A DNA stretch of 64,000 nucleotides, from positions 558,001 through 622,000 of the forward strand of contig CM076153.1 of assembly GCA_038025085.1 (NCBI GenBank), read 5' to 3'. The position numbers and the translations under genes are program-made. How positions within the stretch are numbered: position 1 is the first letter of the stretch; each line of letters begins with the position of its first letter. The DNA comes from Tetragonia tetragonoides. Taxonomy: Eukaryota > Streptophyta > Magnoliopsida > Caryophyllales > Aizoaceae. Of this stretch, positions 22,363-35,800 are shown piece by piece. Below the pieces are notes generated by a model, which was not told the DNA's origin, did not search any database, and worked only from the letters and a program-made list of their open reading frames with translations.

Positions 22363-25168
22363 CTACCGTGCGTAAGGATGGTATCGACTATTGCCACTAT
22401 AGCCTCCCTTACCATAGAACCCACTAGCTCCACTAGCTCCACCAGCTCCACCAGCTCCACCATACCCTGCACTAGCACCAGAGTCATAACTGCTGCCATA
22501 GCCTGAACCTCCGTAGCTACCATAACCTTCACTCCTGACATATCCACCTAAGCTTCCACTTCCATAGGCTCCACTATATCCTGCGCCATAAGAACCAAAT
22601 CTGCTAGAATATCCAAGGGATGACTCCCCTCCATAGCCCCCTAAACTACCACCACCAAAAGCACCATAACCCACTACCATACTCGCCGCTACTACCATAG
22701 CCTCCATACCCAAGCCTACCACCAACACCTCCAGACATCCTATAGTTATTACCTGGGTTAAACCCACCATCGAAAGCCCCGTAGGACCCTCCATAACCAG
22801 CATAAGCATCCCCAAAGGAACGAGCCCTAGAGTTGCTACCATACGAAGGAGCTAAAGGGTGGTTTGAGGGTTTCTTTGGTTCAGCCTTCTTGATCTCCAC
22901 CTACAACAAAGCAACTCAGTTAACCTAGAGCCTGCTGCATTCAAACTAAGGTGAGACTCCTTGTCTGACACAATCTAAACCTGTGTACACTGTACACTCC
23001 ACCCGTGATCACAAACTAATAACATTCAAGAGAAAGGGAAAAAGAAGATCTAAACATGCAAAGGTGAAGTTCTTTTTTGCATCTTTAAATTGTTTTATAA
23101 AATCAAAGATAGAAATAGAGCATACGAACAGATACCAAAAGAAAATTAATGTTAACTCATTAAATTCACTTTTCATTCAGAACAGTAAAACAAGCTCACC
23201 TGAGTACCCTCCATGTCAATCATATTACCCTTCGAAAGTAAATCATCAACCACTTCTTCACTCTCAAAGACAACAAATCCAAACCCACGAGATCGGTTGG
23301 TTTCATGATCACGTACAATCTGGTGTTCTGCCACATTCCCATACTGGGAGAAGAAACTTCTAAGCTCATCTGTGCAGTCCAAAGTATTCAAAGATGAAAT
23401 TTCAGGTCCTACGATCGTGTGATATCCAAAACATGAAACAAAAAGAAAGGTACTAGATGTACCACTACATCGACACCTCCCCATTATCTCCCAAAACAGA
23501 TAAAACTCAGCAAAGCACGAGCCAGAAACTCATACCTTCTGAGACACTGGAAGGAATGCCCCCTACAAATATCTTTTTTGTCTTAAAATCCTTTGACTGC
23601 CCAGAACCTTTAGGTATAGTACGTTTAATTTCAACCTAAAAAACAAGTGAACAAAACCACATTTAACAGATAAAATAACACAATAAGGTCTTAGGGTCAA
23701 GATATATGCAACATTATCCCTAATAAAGAGTGTCCGCATAGTTGTATTAAGAAAGCATAGATTTTCATAAAAAAACAATAGTACTAGACTGGTAGTGGAA
23801 AAGCACACAAAATTAGATAATTGACATACTTTCCTTCCTGAAAAAAGAAAATAGATCATGCGTCAAGGGAATACCTGTTTTCCATTGATGATGTGGGTAT
23901 CCTCAATAACCGTATCAACAACAGAGGGATCAGCATAAGTGATGAATCCAAAGCCTCTTGGCTGTCCACTTATCCGATCTTTCATTATCACTGAGTCTGT
24001 TATCTCTCCATACTTCCCAAAGTGTTTAATGAATATAGCTATTTGATGGGAATGAAGGTAAAATATGAAATTAGAAAATAACTAATAAAATGACTAGCAG
24101 TCAAAACCATCAAAGTAACAACTTCTAAAATGATAAAAAAAATCCCTGGTGATGTACAATGGTAGCCAGCTAGCAAGGCATCCCATATTGTAATCAATCA
24201 AATCAGCTTGATGAAATAAAGTCACCGACTCACCAAAACCTACAGATACACTCTGATCACAAAAAAAGTATCGAATTTTGATGACTATGACCTTCATGTT
24301 CATTGCAGTGTCTTTCAAAACACAGCATTAGATAAGCTGTAAAAGAAGTCAACAGGCTCTTATGACTTTCTACTCGCGTGTGGTCTGATAACAGTCATCA
24401 GGAGCAATCATAACCATCAAGGTAACAACCCGTAAAATGATAAGAAGAATCGACGATGCATAATGCTAGCCAGCAACCAAAGGCATCCTACATATTTGTA
24501 ATCAACCCAATCAACAGATGAACTACAGTCACCAAAACCTCACAAATAGACTCTGACCACAAAGAAAATATCGAATTTTGAGAACTATGACCTTCATGTT
24601 CATTACAGTATCTTTCAAATACAACATTTGAATCAAAGCTGTAAACGAAGTCAATAGGCCCTTATTGCTTTCTAATGACGTGTGGTCTGATAACAGTCAT
24701 CAGGAGGTGTAGAGTTACCACATACAAAGAATGTGATGCAATTAAAAGGACCCAAAGCCAACAGAAAGACATAAGGCAATGCAGAAAATAAAAATCACAA
24801 GAAGCTACAATCAACAAAGCAACCAAGCTACAATAGTAACTATGAAACTTATAAACTTAATACCCAATTTCACTACAACAAAATACCCAACAATAAAACA
24901 AACAAACAAGCAAAATCTGAAGTCAAACAGGAAATCAAAAACCTGGAGGGATGGATACAAAGGGAGATTTCGCATAAAAAAGACGAAGCACAGCATCAAT
25001 ATAAGAACGTATATATGTAATTAAAGTTTAGGAGACTCACGATTGGTGGTGTCTTTAGGAAGCCCACCAATGAATATCTTCCTGTAAGCCAAAAATATTT
25101 ATAAAAAAAAAATAATAATAATAAATAAAATTGAGTATTCACCATGGCAAAATAAGAACGAGAAAAGG

Positions 25169-25212
<44 letters not shown>

Positions 25213-25296
25213 TAACAATAAGACGAACCCGGGACTGGCGCCATCGCCGTGAGGGCCATCGCCGTGAGGTCCATCGCCTTTGAATTTGGAAGCCAT
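22363..25296 (-). CDS. Heterogeneous nuclear ribonucleoprotein 1-like, two RRMs plus Gly-rich tail, 6 exons (tail frameshift)
   Basis: Plant hnRNP A/B-like RNA-binding protein, nuclear and acting in pre-mRNA or mRNA handling; closest from memory to Arabidopsis At3g13224. Exons: 25296-25229, 25081-25041, 24038-23875, 23635-23536, 23369-23200 and 22900-22363, all phase-consistent. RRM1 has RNP2 KIFIGGLP and RNP1 RGFGFITY. RRM2 has RNP2 KIFVGGIP and RNP1 RGFGFVVF. The linker VEIKRTIPKG and the post-RRM2 VEIKKAEPKK are typical. The tail is a Gly/Tyr/Ser low-complexity domain ending YHPYAR. At about 22669-22672 the tail shifts frame by one extra base: GEYGSG should continue YGAFGGGSLGG but in-frame reads GLWCFWWW and stops. 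Both RRMs are unaffected. With the shift ignored the protein is about 359 aa. Confidence 0.9.
24093..24707. repeat. Tandem duplication of about 310 bp in hnRNP intron 2
   Basis: Copy 1 (about 24093-24403) and copy 2 (about 24404-24707) share, in order, aaccatcaa.gtaacaac, aaatgataa, tatcgaattttga, actatgaccttcatgttcat and gtgtggtctgataacagtca. Divergence is moderate, with small indels. No splice sites or coding frame are shared. Confidence 0.85.
25172..25209. repeat. (GA)n microsatellite in hnRNP intron 1
   Basis: About 19 GA repeats, (CT)n in the transcript sense, close to the exon 1 donor. Confidence 0.92.
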
Positions 25297-25424
25297 TGTT
25301 GTGTTGGTAGACTTGAAGCTCAGATCAGCGGGAACCAAAAGGGGATTAGGGTTTGAGGAGAGAGAGAGACTTGAATGAATGAATAATTAATGGATAATCA
25401 AAATGCATACGGCATCGAACAGCT

Positions 25425-25436
25425 TTTATATATAAC
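25425..25436 (-). promoter_or_regulatory. TATA box of the hnRNP gene
   Basis: On the minus strand the sequence reads GTTATATATAAAAG, about 130 nt upstream of the ATG at 25296. A CT-rich leader follows. Confidence 0.55.
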
Positions 25437-26671
25437 GATAATATTATTAGCACAGCGATAGTGAATTGGTCAAACCAGTCCAGGCGTGTAAATATATAAG
25501 AAGGTCTTTATTTTTTTTTCTTCTTTTGATTTGATTTTTTTGATACACTTTTTTTCTGCTTTTCATTATCATAGTATGTGCAAACAAGTTACAAATCAAT
25601 AGAAATAAGAGTTTTATAATCTAGTTCAATTAAACATTAAAATAGCTCACATAATTTTTACTTGTGCAATTCTTGGTCGTTTACATTAGTGATAAATAAT
25701 ACATCCTTATGTATACCTATATTGCTTACTAAGTTAATAAACATTAAAAAAATATATATATAAAAACTCGGAAAGAGAATAGAAAAAGTTAGTGTAAATG
25801 GTGTTTGTCAACCAATTTTGAGGGGTATAGAGGGGTTTGGGTGTCAACTGTTAAGTTTTTATGTTATTACAATGTTGCACGTTCATTGGAATGTTTTCAA
25901 GTAAGTTAAGACTCGTATAAGTGAGAGTAATCTGATCATCGACTAGCTTTTGTGTGATAAAGTCTCACGCAATGAGCCAACACTCGATCATAATATGGAC
26001 AAATGTGGAGTGAACGAGTGATTTTTTAAACCTGTATGAGTGACCTACATTTCACACTAGATTTAAATTAATTTCAAAACGCGTAGCCAGAGACAATATC
26101 TCATACAAGAGACCTAAGTCTTAACCCGTACTTGAATCTATGCCACGTGCATGAGATATCTAGTATTCACATCTGTACTTTCTATTGTGAAACTCCACAA
26201 TTAATACATTTAGTGTATGTACTAGTACTTGGATAAGTGATATGTTGAGAAATTGTTAAGAATCAAACGAAATAAAACACAAAATCACACTTAAAGACTT
26301 TTAAAGATTTATTATACCAATCTAAAAAAAAGAATTATTAATAAGTGTTTATAATTCAAAATAACAGATACATCATTTTCATATTTTGCAAAAGTAAAAA
26401 CGATTCTTTATCTTTTAAAATTTTAAATTTAAATTAGAGATAGTATCAAATATCAAATTAATCATTCAAATTATAACATGTGTATAAACTTGTCTTTACA
26501 ACTCAAATTATCATAATTACAAAATCACTATATACTGTTTTTTTGAAAAGGTGTTAAGAGTATTTTATTTGTCCCATTTTGAAAACCCAATTCAAAAACC
26601 TCCCAAATCATCTCAATCCATTGTTCTTAAAAATTAAAAAAGCCCCCCTTTCTCTGTCAAAGTTTCCTCAT
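25437..26671. other. Divergent promoter region between the hnRNP and GIP1-like genes
   Basis: The two genes are transcribed away from each other, so this 1.2 kb of AT-rich sequence contains both upstream regions. I see no gene, and no TE with clear ends. Confidence 0.6.
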
Positions 26672-26677
26672 TATAAA
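26672..26677 (+). promoter_or_regulatory. TATA box of the GIP1-like gene
   Basis: TATAAA in cattataaaaccc, about 145 nt before the ATG at 26818. A pyrimidine-rich (CT-type) leader lies between 26740 and 26805, common in plant 5' UTRs. Confidence 0.6.
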
Positions 26678-26817
26678 ACCCTCATTCTATTTTCTGCTCT
26701 CTTTCTCAAATGTAATTAATCCCCTCTTTCAAACATTTCCCAAACTCTCTCTCTTTCTCTGTCTAGTCTCTCAGTCCCCCCCTCTCTCTCTCTCTCCTCT
26801 CTCAGCTGCAAGAAACG

Positions 26818-29800
26818 ATGAGCAACAGCGGCGCTTCTAGGGTTTCGATCCCAAACAATGTGCGAAAAACGATTCAGAACATTAAAGAGATCACCGGAAA
26901 TCATAGCGAAGAAGACATCTATGCAATGCTTAAAGAGTGTTCTATGGATCCCAATGAGACCACCCAGAGGCTTCTCCATCTTGGTATATAATTTTAATTT
27001 ATAAATGTTCATGTCTTTTCTCCCCTATTCCCAAATGGGTTGATTGAGTTCCTCTGTTTATGGGCTTTTTAGTTGAAATAACAATTGCCCTTTTCATTTA
27101 GGAGGGTTTTGATTGAGGGGTTGGTGCATTTGAGAATTCATATAAAGAGGGTTTTTCTTGGTTGCCATTTGCTTGGCTGTTTTCTTCCATTTACCCTTTT
27201 TTTGTTGTTTACTTGCTGTCTATTTAAATTGAATTCTGTTATCACCATGTTTACATCATTTCCTTATGATTTCTGCACTGTTTGAGTTTAGTGCAATGAT
27301 TCGTGAAATGGGTGCTTTATTTTTACTTTTATATTTTTTGAGTAGGGTTTGATTTATCACTGGGTGCCCAAAGCCATTTAATTGGCTCCTGTTATGGGTA
27401 ATGCCTTACTAGGTAGCATCTGATTATCTATGCAACACCCTCTTAATTCCAATATGTAGTGCTACATAATGTGGTGCTTAACTGAGTGGAAATCCAGTCT
27501 AAGGGTCAGGTTTTAGCGGGTCTTGAGGGGAATGACTTTTCTTGTTCAACTCTTGCTATCTGATGCTGCTAACATGTGGGATTGAACGGTTCTTTGATTT
27601 CCTGATACATGTCAATGTCACTAACATAGCTGTCTCCCCTCCTTCATGGGTGCCTTGTTGATGTGAAAGTTTAAGTTTAAGTTTAGGTGAGGGTGATATG
27701 ATATTGATTCAGGTATTCAACATATTCCAGCATAATTTATGGAAGTTGTCACCATTGTAAAGTGACTTAATGAGCCATTTGGTTGAACAATTGACCATAA
27801 CAGTTTGGCTTCGAGCGAAGGGATAACTTTGTTATAATGATCATACTTAAAGAGCTGAAGCAGTTGCTTTTGAGCTATTATGTGCCTTTAAAATTTGTTG
27901 TAGAATGAATCCAGGAAGACAAAGTTGCTCCAATAGTAGATGTCAGATAAGTTAATTTGTTAATTGGCTAAAAAGCCGATGAAACTATATTGTCTTTTGC
28001 CCCTTTCCTCTGATTTTCTAATGTTTCAATTGTATCTGTAATTCTGTATATAGGTGCCTAGGTGGTGTGCTATTGAAATGAGAATGCAGATTGGTTTTCC
28101 TGATAGATCGAATAAGCCTTATGCGGTTATGCTTGCTTTGTTTATTTGTCTCCTTAGATACCCATATCCTGTTTCAATAATGTTTGAGACCTTAGGACAA
28201 GTGTATGAAAATAATGCCTGTTCGCCTGTCTTCTTATGTATTTCATCATGTAATTCTTGAGCTCATTATGTGTGAGATTTAGTACTATACTACTATTGAT
28301 TTATTACCTCGGTTTTTTGCATGTTTATTTCCAATTCTGAATGTAACAATCTATTGGCTCTTCAGATACATTTCACGAGGTGAAGAGCAAGCGCGATAAG
28401 AGAAAGGAGGTACTTACTCAACATCTGGTATGATATGTTTAATAGAGGATAGTTCAATTTTGAATGCTCACTGCTGTTGCAAGTTTCTATCGAAAGTGAC
28501 TGATGATTGTCATCATTTTGCTTGGTCCTTATCTCCTTATGGTCAACAATTGTAGAGATGCATATGATCCTTATTGTGGGCATTATACAGCTGAGCTTAA
28601 TATTCTATTCACACTTTGGATGACAAATACTAAAAGAACAGTAGTCGGTGATATATAAAACATATGCCACATAAAGAAATGGTTGTCCAGTTAAAGATGT
28701 CTAATTTTTTTTGAGTCTAAAAACCTGAAAGTTTAACATGGCTGAAATGGACAAAAGTTTGTCTTGAGACTGACTATGATTAAGGCTGTGGCTTTTTTTT
28801 ATTTTTTCCCCTAAAGAAGGGCCTATCCTTGTTCAACCTTGAAAAATAATATATCTCACTGTAGAAGTAGTCAGTTTTGACAACTTAAATATGATTGGCA
28901 ACACACATGATGTTGGGACATTGTAATGCGCTTTAGCCATAGTTTCTTTTTTTACGAAGTATTGAATTTTTTCTTCAAATTGTTGCGACAGAATGTGAAG
29001 AGCAGATCAGCTGAAGAGTCTAGGGGAAAATATGGCTATCAAGGGCGAGGGACTAGAGCTGCTCGAGGCAGCTCTTATTCTCAATATAATTCTAATGGTA
29101 CTTTTAGATTCTTATGCTGTAATGTGGTTAATTTTCTCTTTTGCTTGCTATAGGCTCACTTGGACGGACTCGTGTACTTAGTGCACTCAGTCTAACGCCC
29201 TCCTTTGTGTCGACATAGTGAGTGATGTTGTACTGCTTTGTATACATGATTTTCTTGCCCACTGTTTGGAACTCTTTCGTTTTCTCTCGCCTCTATTTTC
29301 TATACTTGATGCTATGTGGGTGCTAGCCGTGTCTCTGTTTTTCTATGACTTCTCGATATGTCTCCCATTTGATTGCTTTTGTGATCCCTGGGAGAGTGAA
29401 GCATTAATCATAGTGATGACTAGTATTTCATGCAAAAATAGAGTGTTTAAACTTTTTAGATTGTAATTTCATGAAAAGAAATGGAGTTATCATAGGAGAA
29501 GGGAAACAAAAACTAATGTGATAAGTGGCTATCCTTACCAGGTTCGTGATTTCAGTTGTTGCTTGCCCCCAAAGTTTTATACTACAAAAGGCCAGTGTGG
29601 ACGGGGCTTGGGGATGTCCCGAACTCCAAATGTACACAAGGTAGTAGAGAGGCTGTTACTAATAGAGCCACAAAAGAACTTGTGGATCCCGCTGGGGGCG
29701 GGGTATGGGTAGTTCCGAACTCCATATGTACGCAACCTTACCCCTATCTAGCAGAGAGGCTGTTTCCGATGGACCCACAAAAGAATTTCTGAAAATTTTC

Positions 29801-32800
29801 AAAACAGCAGAAACCATTTGAATAAATGAGTGAAAATATTTATGGAGTTCCCAAAAGTTCTATATTTAGGAAAATGTTCTGGAAGGAGGATGTCATAGAC
29901 TCATGGTTAAGGTATTGAGAAAATGTTACTGATTCATGGTGAAGTCAAGAAAAGTGTCATTGCTTTTAACAAAGTGACAATTTTGCCAGGAGGCAGGGAT
30001 TACTCTCTTGTCCCTTCGATTTAATCCTCGTTTCCCTTTTCAATTAATGAGGAAAAGAAAAATCACTACTAACTGGATTTCAAGAAGCTCAACATAAACA
30101 GAGAGAAGACAAGCTATAAGAAAATTCAGTGCAAGTGCTAAATTCAACAATTAATTTGTGGGAACTGTTTATATGTCAGTAGTTGAAAGTTTTGTTGTAG
30201 CACATATTGTCTTCTTTACATATTGGGGAAGGCATGGATCCTAATGTAGGTTTGCTTATTTCTTCCTAATAAAGCTGGGGTTCGGAGGAATGCATCCACT
30301 CGGAGGGAGAATGGTGTGGAAGAAAGTAGAGAGAAAGGTTTCAGGCGTTCTCCTGTGCCTGTTTCCAAGGAAGATCCAATACAACCACGTCATGTAGAGA
30401 AGTAAGTAACATTTTGAAGTAATCGAACCCTTTACTCTAGGGATTACTTTTAATTGGATATTGCAATCTTGTAATCTGCAAATTAGGAAGTGTTTCCAGT
30501 TTAACTTGTATTTTCTCTTTACAGGTCATCATCCGTCACTATGAATGGGCCAGGGAAGGTGCCCAATGGTAGTCTCAGTGGTGGACATGATGCCCAGTCC
30601 TACCTCTCAAAAGAAAAGATCGAAGCTAGAGCTGATAGTTCATCAATTATGCCCACAGCAAGTTCAGAACATGCACCCTCTGTATCAGATCCCATGCCGG
30701 TACCTTCTCATGATTCGCGAATACCTACTGCAGTTGGTGCTATCAAATGTGAAATGCGAATTGAAAAGATATCTGTTGAACCAACGGAGCCTATTCCTGT
30801 TAATAGAGGGCTGGGAACCGTTGAATCCTTAAGTAATAGCCATCTAAACAAAGATGCTGCAGGCATATCTTCATCTGTTATTGAAACGGAGGCCTTTGGG
30901 CATAAAAATGTTGAACAGCCAAATATTTTGGGCGAATGCCCAGCAGATGAAAAGATTCATCCTGCTGACAGTATTTCGGGGGTCAAGACTTCTGCATCAC
31001 AAGGTATTGGCCCAATGCGAGGTGCTTGCTGCTGAGGCAAATGTTTTACATGCTTATTATTGACACTGTATATATATGAAACATACGAAATTGTCATCCC
31101 TGCGAACCTTGCTTTCTTTGAGTATTTTCGTTATGGTTGTTTTTTTGTTTGTTTGTGGGGTTTAAAATAATCATGAATGCATTTGATACATGCTTTTTAT
31201 GTATAAATTCTTCTTATGACACATTTACTAATAGGTCGACAATGGGAAATCGTAGCCAGCATATCAACCCTAATAGTTGTTTTTGAATGAAACTAAACGG
31301 CTAATGACATTGTATGCACCTATGACTTGTTGTCACAGTAACTACCCACCTTTGAAAGGCATTGGTCCTACAGACCGTCAATGGACTCAATCTGGCCTCT
31401 GTATGTTTTGCATGTCTTGCATTTGGGCGCTTTTTGCGTTTTATGCTGTTCTGCTTGATTTCAACCTTTTGAATTTATAGTGTAGACTCCAAGATCATTT
31501 ATATAAATTATATTCATTGTTGAGCTAATTATTGGGTTTAAGGATCTAAGAATTTACTTATTCTGGAATGATGTATTTTATTTTGTTCGCTAGATATCCT
31601 GTGTTTTTAGCCTTCTGACTTTTTCATCAAATTTGCTTTCCCGCAAGTAATTTTTGTGGAGGTTGGAGTGTTTGCTAAGGCATTCCCATCTACAATGTGT
31701 GCTGTGATAGCAAATTGCTGTTGATTTTGAGCTTTGATTCTGTTTTTGATAGTTGAGCCTTGATTTCTGATGATTATACTCCTGAGTGCGATGCTGGTGC
31801 CTTTATTTATGCTCATGTTGTAAAATATTGGTAGAAGCACCTATTTTCAAATCCTTGCTGCTTTAAGAACTTTTATTTTCTTTTTCTCCTCATGATTTGA
31901 TGGCTCACATACTATTTGTTGATAGAGCCTGAATGCTAGATAAGAATATGACTTGAGTATCTAACTAGCTTTTATCGCACAAGATAACTTTATATTTTTT
32001 ATATGTATTGAATGTAACCATTATTAGTTTTGAAACTTATTTTATTTTCATGAGTCATGCATGTGTGATCTATATGTTATACTCTGTAGTATATAACTTA
32101 ACTGTTTAATTTTCACTAATATTACTTTATCTAAAAATAAAAAGTTTCGCAGATATTCTTTATTCACTTGTATTATGTGGTGGAATAAAATTATAATTTA
32201 TCATCTAGTAATGTGATTGTATATCATGGATTTTTACCATAAAAATTGAAATAATAAAGTAATGAGAATTCATCTTACAATGGTAATAATGTCAAATTGA
32301 TATTTGCAATGTCAAAATTGAATTAATATAGTACGTGAAATGATATATTTGTAGTAGTGAGAGTAAAGGGATGAGTTACAAGTTACAACTTGTAATCAAT
32401 TGTGGAATCTTTTAATTAGATGAATAATAATTGATGGGGTCAAGTATATTTATGTAAATGCCATGTTAGCAGCGGTGAAAATATGACACATATACTTGTG
32501 TTATTATATATCTATATAGATGCTCTAATTGCTGTAGTTGTAGGCCATGGATTAGATCTTATGATGGTCTCTTAGTATGACACTACAACAGTGGTTGAAG
32601 GAAATCTTCTTAAGTAACTCTAAATGTTGCAGGTGTGGAGAAGGCAACCTCAAAGCTAGAGAAGTTGAGAGTTTCTGATCGCCAACATGTCATCATTCCA
32701 AACCATATCCAAGTCCCTGATGCTGTAAAGAACGTATTGAGTTTTGGAAGCCTTGATGCTAGATTTGGGGTAAGAGAAAGCTATGTAAACAGTGAAAGCA

Positions 32801-35800
32801 CAAAGAACTCGGATCCTGCTTCTGATTCCACTCATGAAGCAACTGCAAGCAAACTTTTATCATGGTCAGTTAACATATCAATATGCTTATCCTTTTCTTC
32901 ACTAATATCAGCACATTGTGAGCCGTGAGGGGTTTATGTTTCCTCTTAATTAATCTAATAATTGTTGTTGTTGTCGTTGTGAAAATGCTTGCTTATAAAA
33001 GCGGACCGTGACACTTATCCTATGTGTCTGCGTGCTTTTGAGTGTGGGCGACATTTGTGGTTTATAGTTTGGGGTAGCGTTGCATTTGGTTTTTTTCACA
33101 ATACTTGCCTAGCCGATCAAGAATCGCAAGTGAAAGAGCATGCCCTTGGAATGTTGCTCTAGTCCATCCCGTTAACTTCCACTAAGTTAAAACTTGAACC
33201 TAAGTTATTTGTTGGTGGAAAAATGTTAATGGCTACATATTTATTTGATTGATAGTCTTGCCTTTTAATATCTGGAACATATCTATGCTGCAAAGTTCCT
33301 TTCATCTGTCTACTTGTGGAAGGAGTTGTTGCATGTCTTCTAGTTAGGTAGTAAAAAGTGTAAGTCTGCTGGATTTTAATCCTTCTGGCTCTAAGCTGTT
33401 GCTGCTTTATGAAATAGTGTATACAGTGATCAAGATCCAGTATCTACTGCTCCAGAAGGAAACCGTGCGGATCAACCTCAATCTCCATCCCATTTACCTG
33501 GAAGAAATTCACCATCAGAAAAAAAAGTTCCTTCTTCTGTGACAGTTTCAAAAGATGATCAGCTGAAGGAAGAGACTTTGCCTGCTGTAGGCCCTCCATT
33601 TCCAGTCGTTCAAAGTACTCCAAACTATAGCTTTGGTTTCATGCCTCCTATGCTGATGAATCCCCTTGTCCAACCAGAAGGATTTGAGTCCCAAGCTCAT
33701 GTTTCAAACTCTCTGGTATGTGGTTTTGCTGCAACTTATTTCAGTTACAAGCTTTTCTATCTTGGACTCTGTCCTCTAGTTGCTTTTGCTCTTTCGTTTG
33801 CTGCTGGGTGGCAAAGGATCTACATGGTCAATCTCATGCTGTACACAGTTGCTTTAGCTATTTCGTTTGCTGCTGGGTGGCAAAGGATCTACATGGTCAT
33901 GTAGAGGGAAAAATGTTTGTTGTTATTTAATTATAATTCCTTTATATCCTTGCTACATGTCATTTCCTAAAAAAAACAACCTGTATAGAAGACACATTAG
34001 TTTTTGCTTGGCAAAAGGACATTGCATAAGACATAAAGCCAGGAACTTTCAGTTGCGAACAGGCCTTCCACACTCCCATTAGGGTTGGCAATGAAACTTT
34101 TTGGGCTAGGAATCAGCAATAAGCTGTTTGATTTGGTCCCGCTTTCACTAATGTCACCAGATTTGCTAGGTGACATTGAATTCCATTCTTTGGTACGCGT
34201 TGGACAATTGTCTCGCTGCAGAATTCATCTCTATGGGGTCCCAAGTTCGAAACCCCTCCAAGCCAGTGGAGGTTTAACTGGTTGTTAACTTCTGGGCCTG
34301 TCGGAGATGGGATTAGTCGATTAAAGCCCGAAAACCCATGTTATCTAAAAAAAGGATTCATCTCTATGGGTCCCTCTATCGAGATTCAAGCTCGGCATTC
34401 CTGTGCTTCATAGATATGCAGCGTTGCTTGCAGTAAACTTGTATAGCTTTAACTAATGTTTTTAGAAAAATTTGGTTAAAAATCCCTTAATTTTACCACA
34501 AATGATCAGGAACCTCCTAACATGATCATTTGTTCTACCCCCTACAGACTTCAAATTCCCAGTCGTGACCCCCTTAAATCCATTTACAAATATTAGACTT
34601 ATGGACCGATATGCCCTCATGTATTTCGCATGTGAGTCACTTAGTGAATATTTTTACCCCCTCTTCCTCTAACTAATCCCCCACTTACCCAACATTGACT
34701 TTCTCGACCTTATTAGAGGAAGAGCCGAAGAGGGGGTAAAAGTTTCAGTAAAAGAGATTCGCTTGCGTAACACATGAGGGCATATCCGCATATCCACAAA
34801 GAAAAGAAAGGAAAGGGAAGGAAGAGAAAAGAGCGGAAAATAATTCACATTTCCTATGTTTGGTACATGTAATAGGACGGAAAGGAAAGGAAAGGAAATC
34901 TACTCTATGATGGCTTGTGAACCACTTTCTGTCCAAATTCCACCAATTTGGTGGGAAAGGAAAGGTAGGATTTTTAAGAACAAAGCTCTCCTATCAATTC
35001 CTTTCCCGTCCCATCACTTCCTTCCTATTTTTAAAGATCAAACTTGGGAAAACTGTTAAATAACCTTTCTCTTCCTTTCTTTTCTTATGAAAAGAAAAAA
35101 GCATGCTTGCAGAGAAGATAGCCTTGGCTTACAGTTGATCTCCTTTCATTTTAAACTACTTCAGAAGGCTTGAGTCCTCATGCCCCCCCCCCCTCCCAAA
35201 AGGAGGCCAGGACCTCAGTGGAAACCCAGAACAACGTCTTTTCTACCCCCACCAGGAGGCCAGGACCTCAATGAGTACCCATGTTAAGTGGACTGTGAAG
35301 ATGATCCATAAGCATGCAGGGAATCTTGTGAACAATAACTGAACCTTCATAGAAAATTCGGAAAAAGAAAACTCTTCAACATTGGTGTGTAAGCATGTAG
35401 CATTTGTTGTGAATTTTTTTTCACTAGTTGACCTTTGAGGTTCTAACCATTGTATATGTTGCGTATGTTGATTTCAGAGTGGGAGTTCTCCAGCGATGCC
35501 TACTTCAGCATCCACCCCGCCTCCGACACAGTCTGCTGGAGCCGGACACAGCTCTGTAGCTATGTCTCCTCAGCCAATTGCTGTATTTCGTCAACCTTAT
35601 CCTCCTAACTATGTTCCTTATGGCCACTACTTCTCTCCATTTTACGTACCTCCAACAATGCATCAGTATTTTGGTCACACTGCATTCCCTCCACCTCTTC
35701 CAGCTGGTAATATGTATCTACCCCCACCACCAGCTGCTGCTGCGGGAATGAAAATTCCTCCTTCACCGTACAAGGTGGGAGTCAATGCAGGAAACCAAGC

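Noticed and set aside
29161..29466. Frame in GIP1-like intron 3 (MSDVVLLCIHDF...)
   Set aside because: Hydrophobic reading of T-rich intron sequence; the gene's own exons are phase-complete without it.
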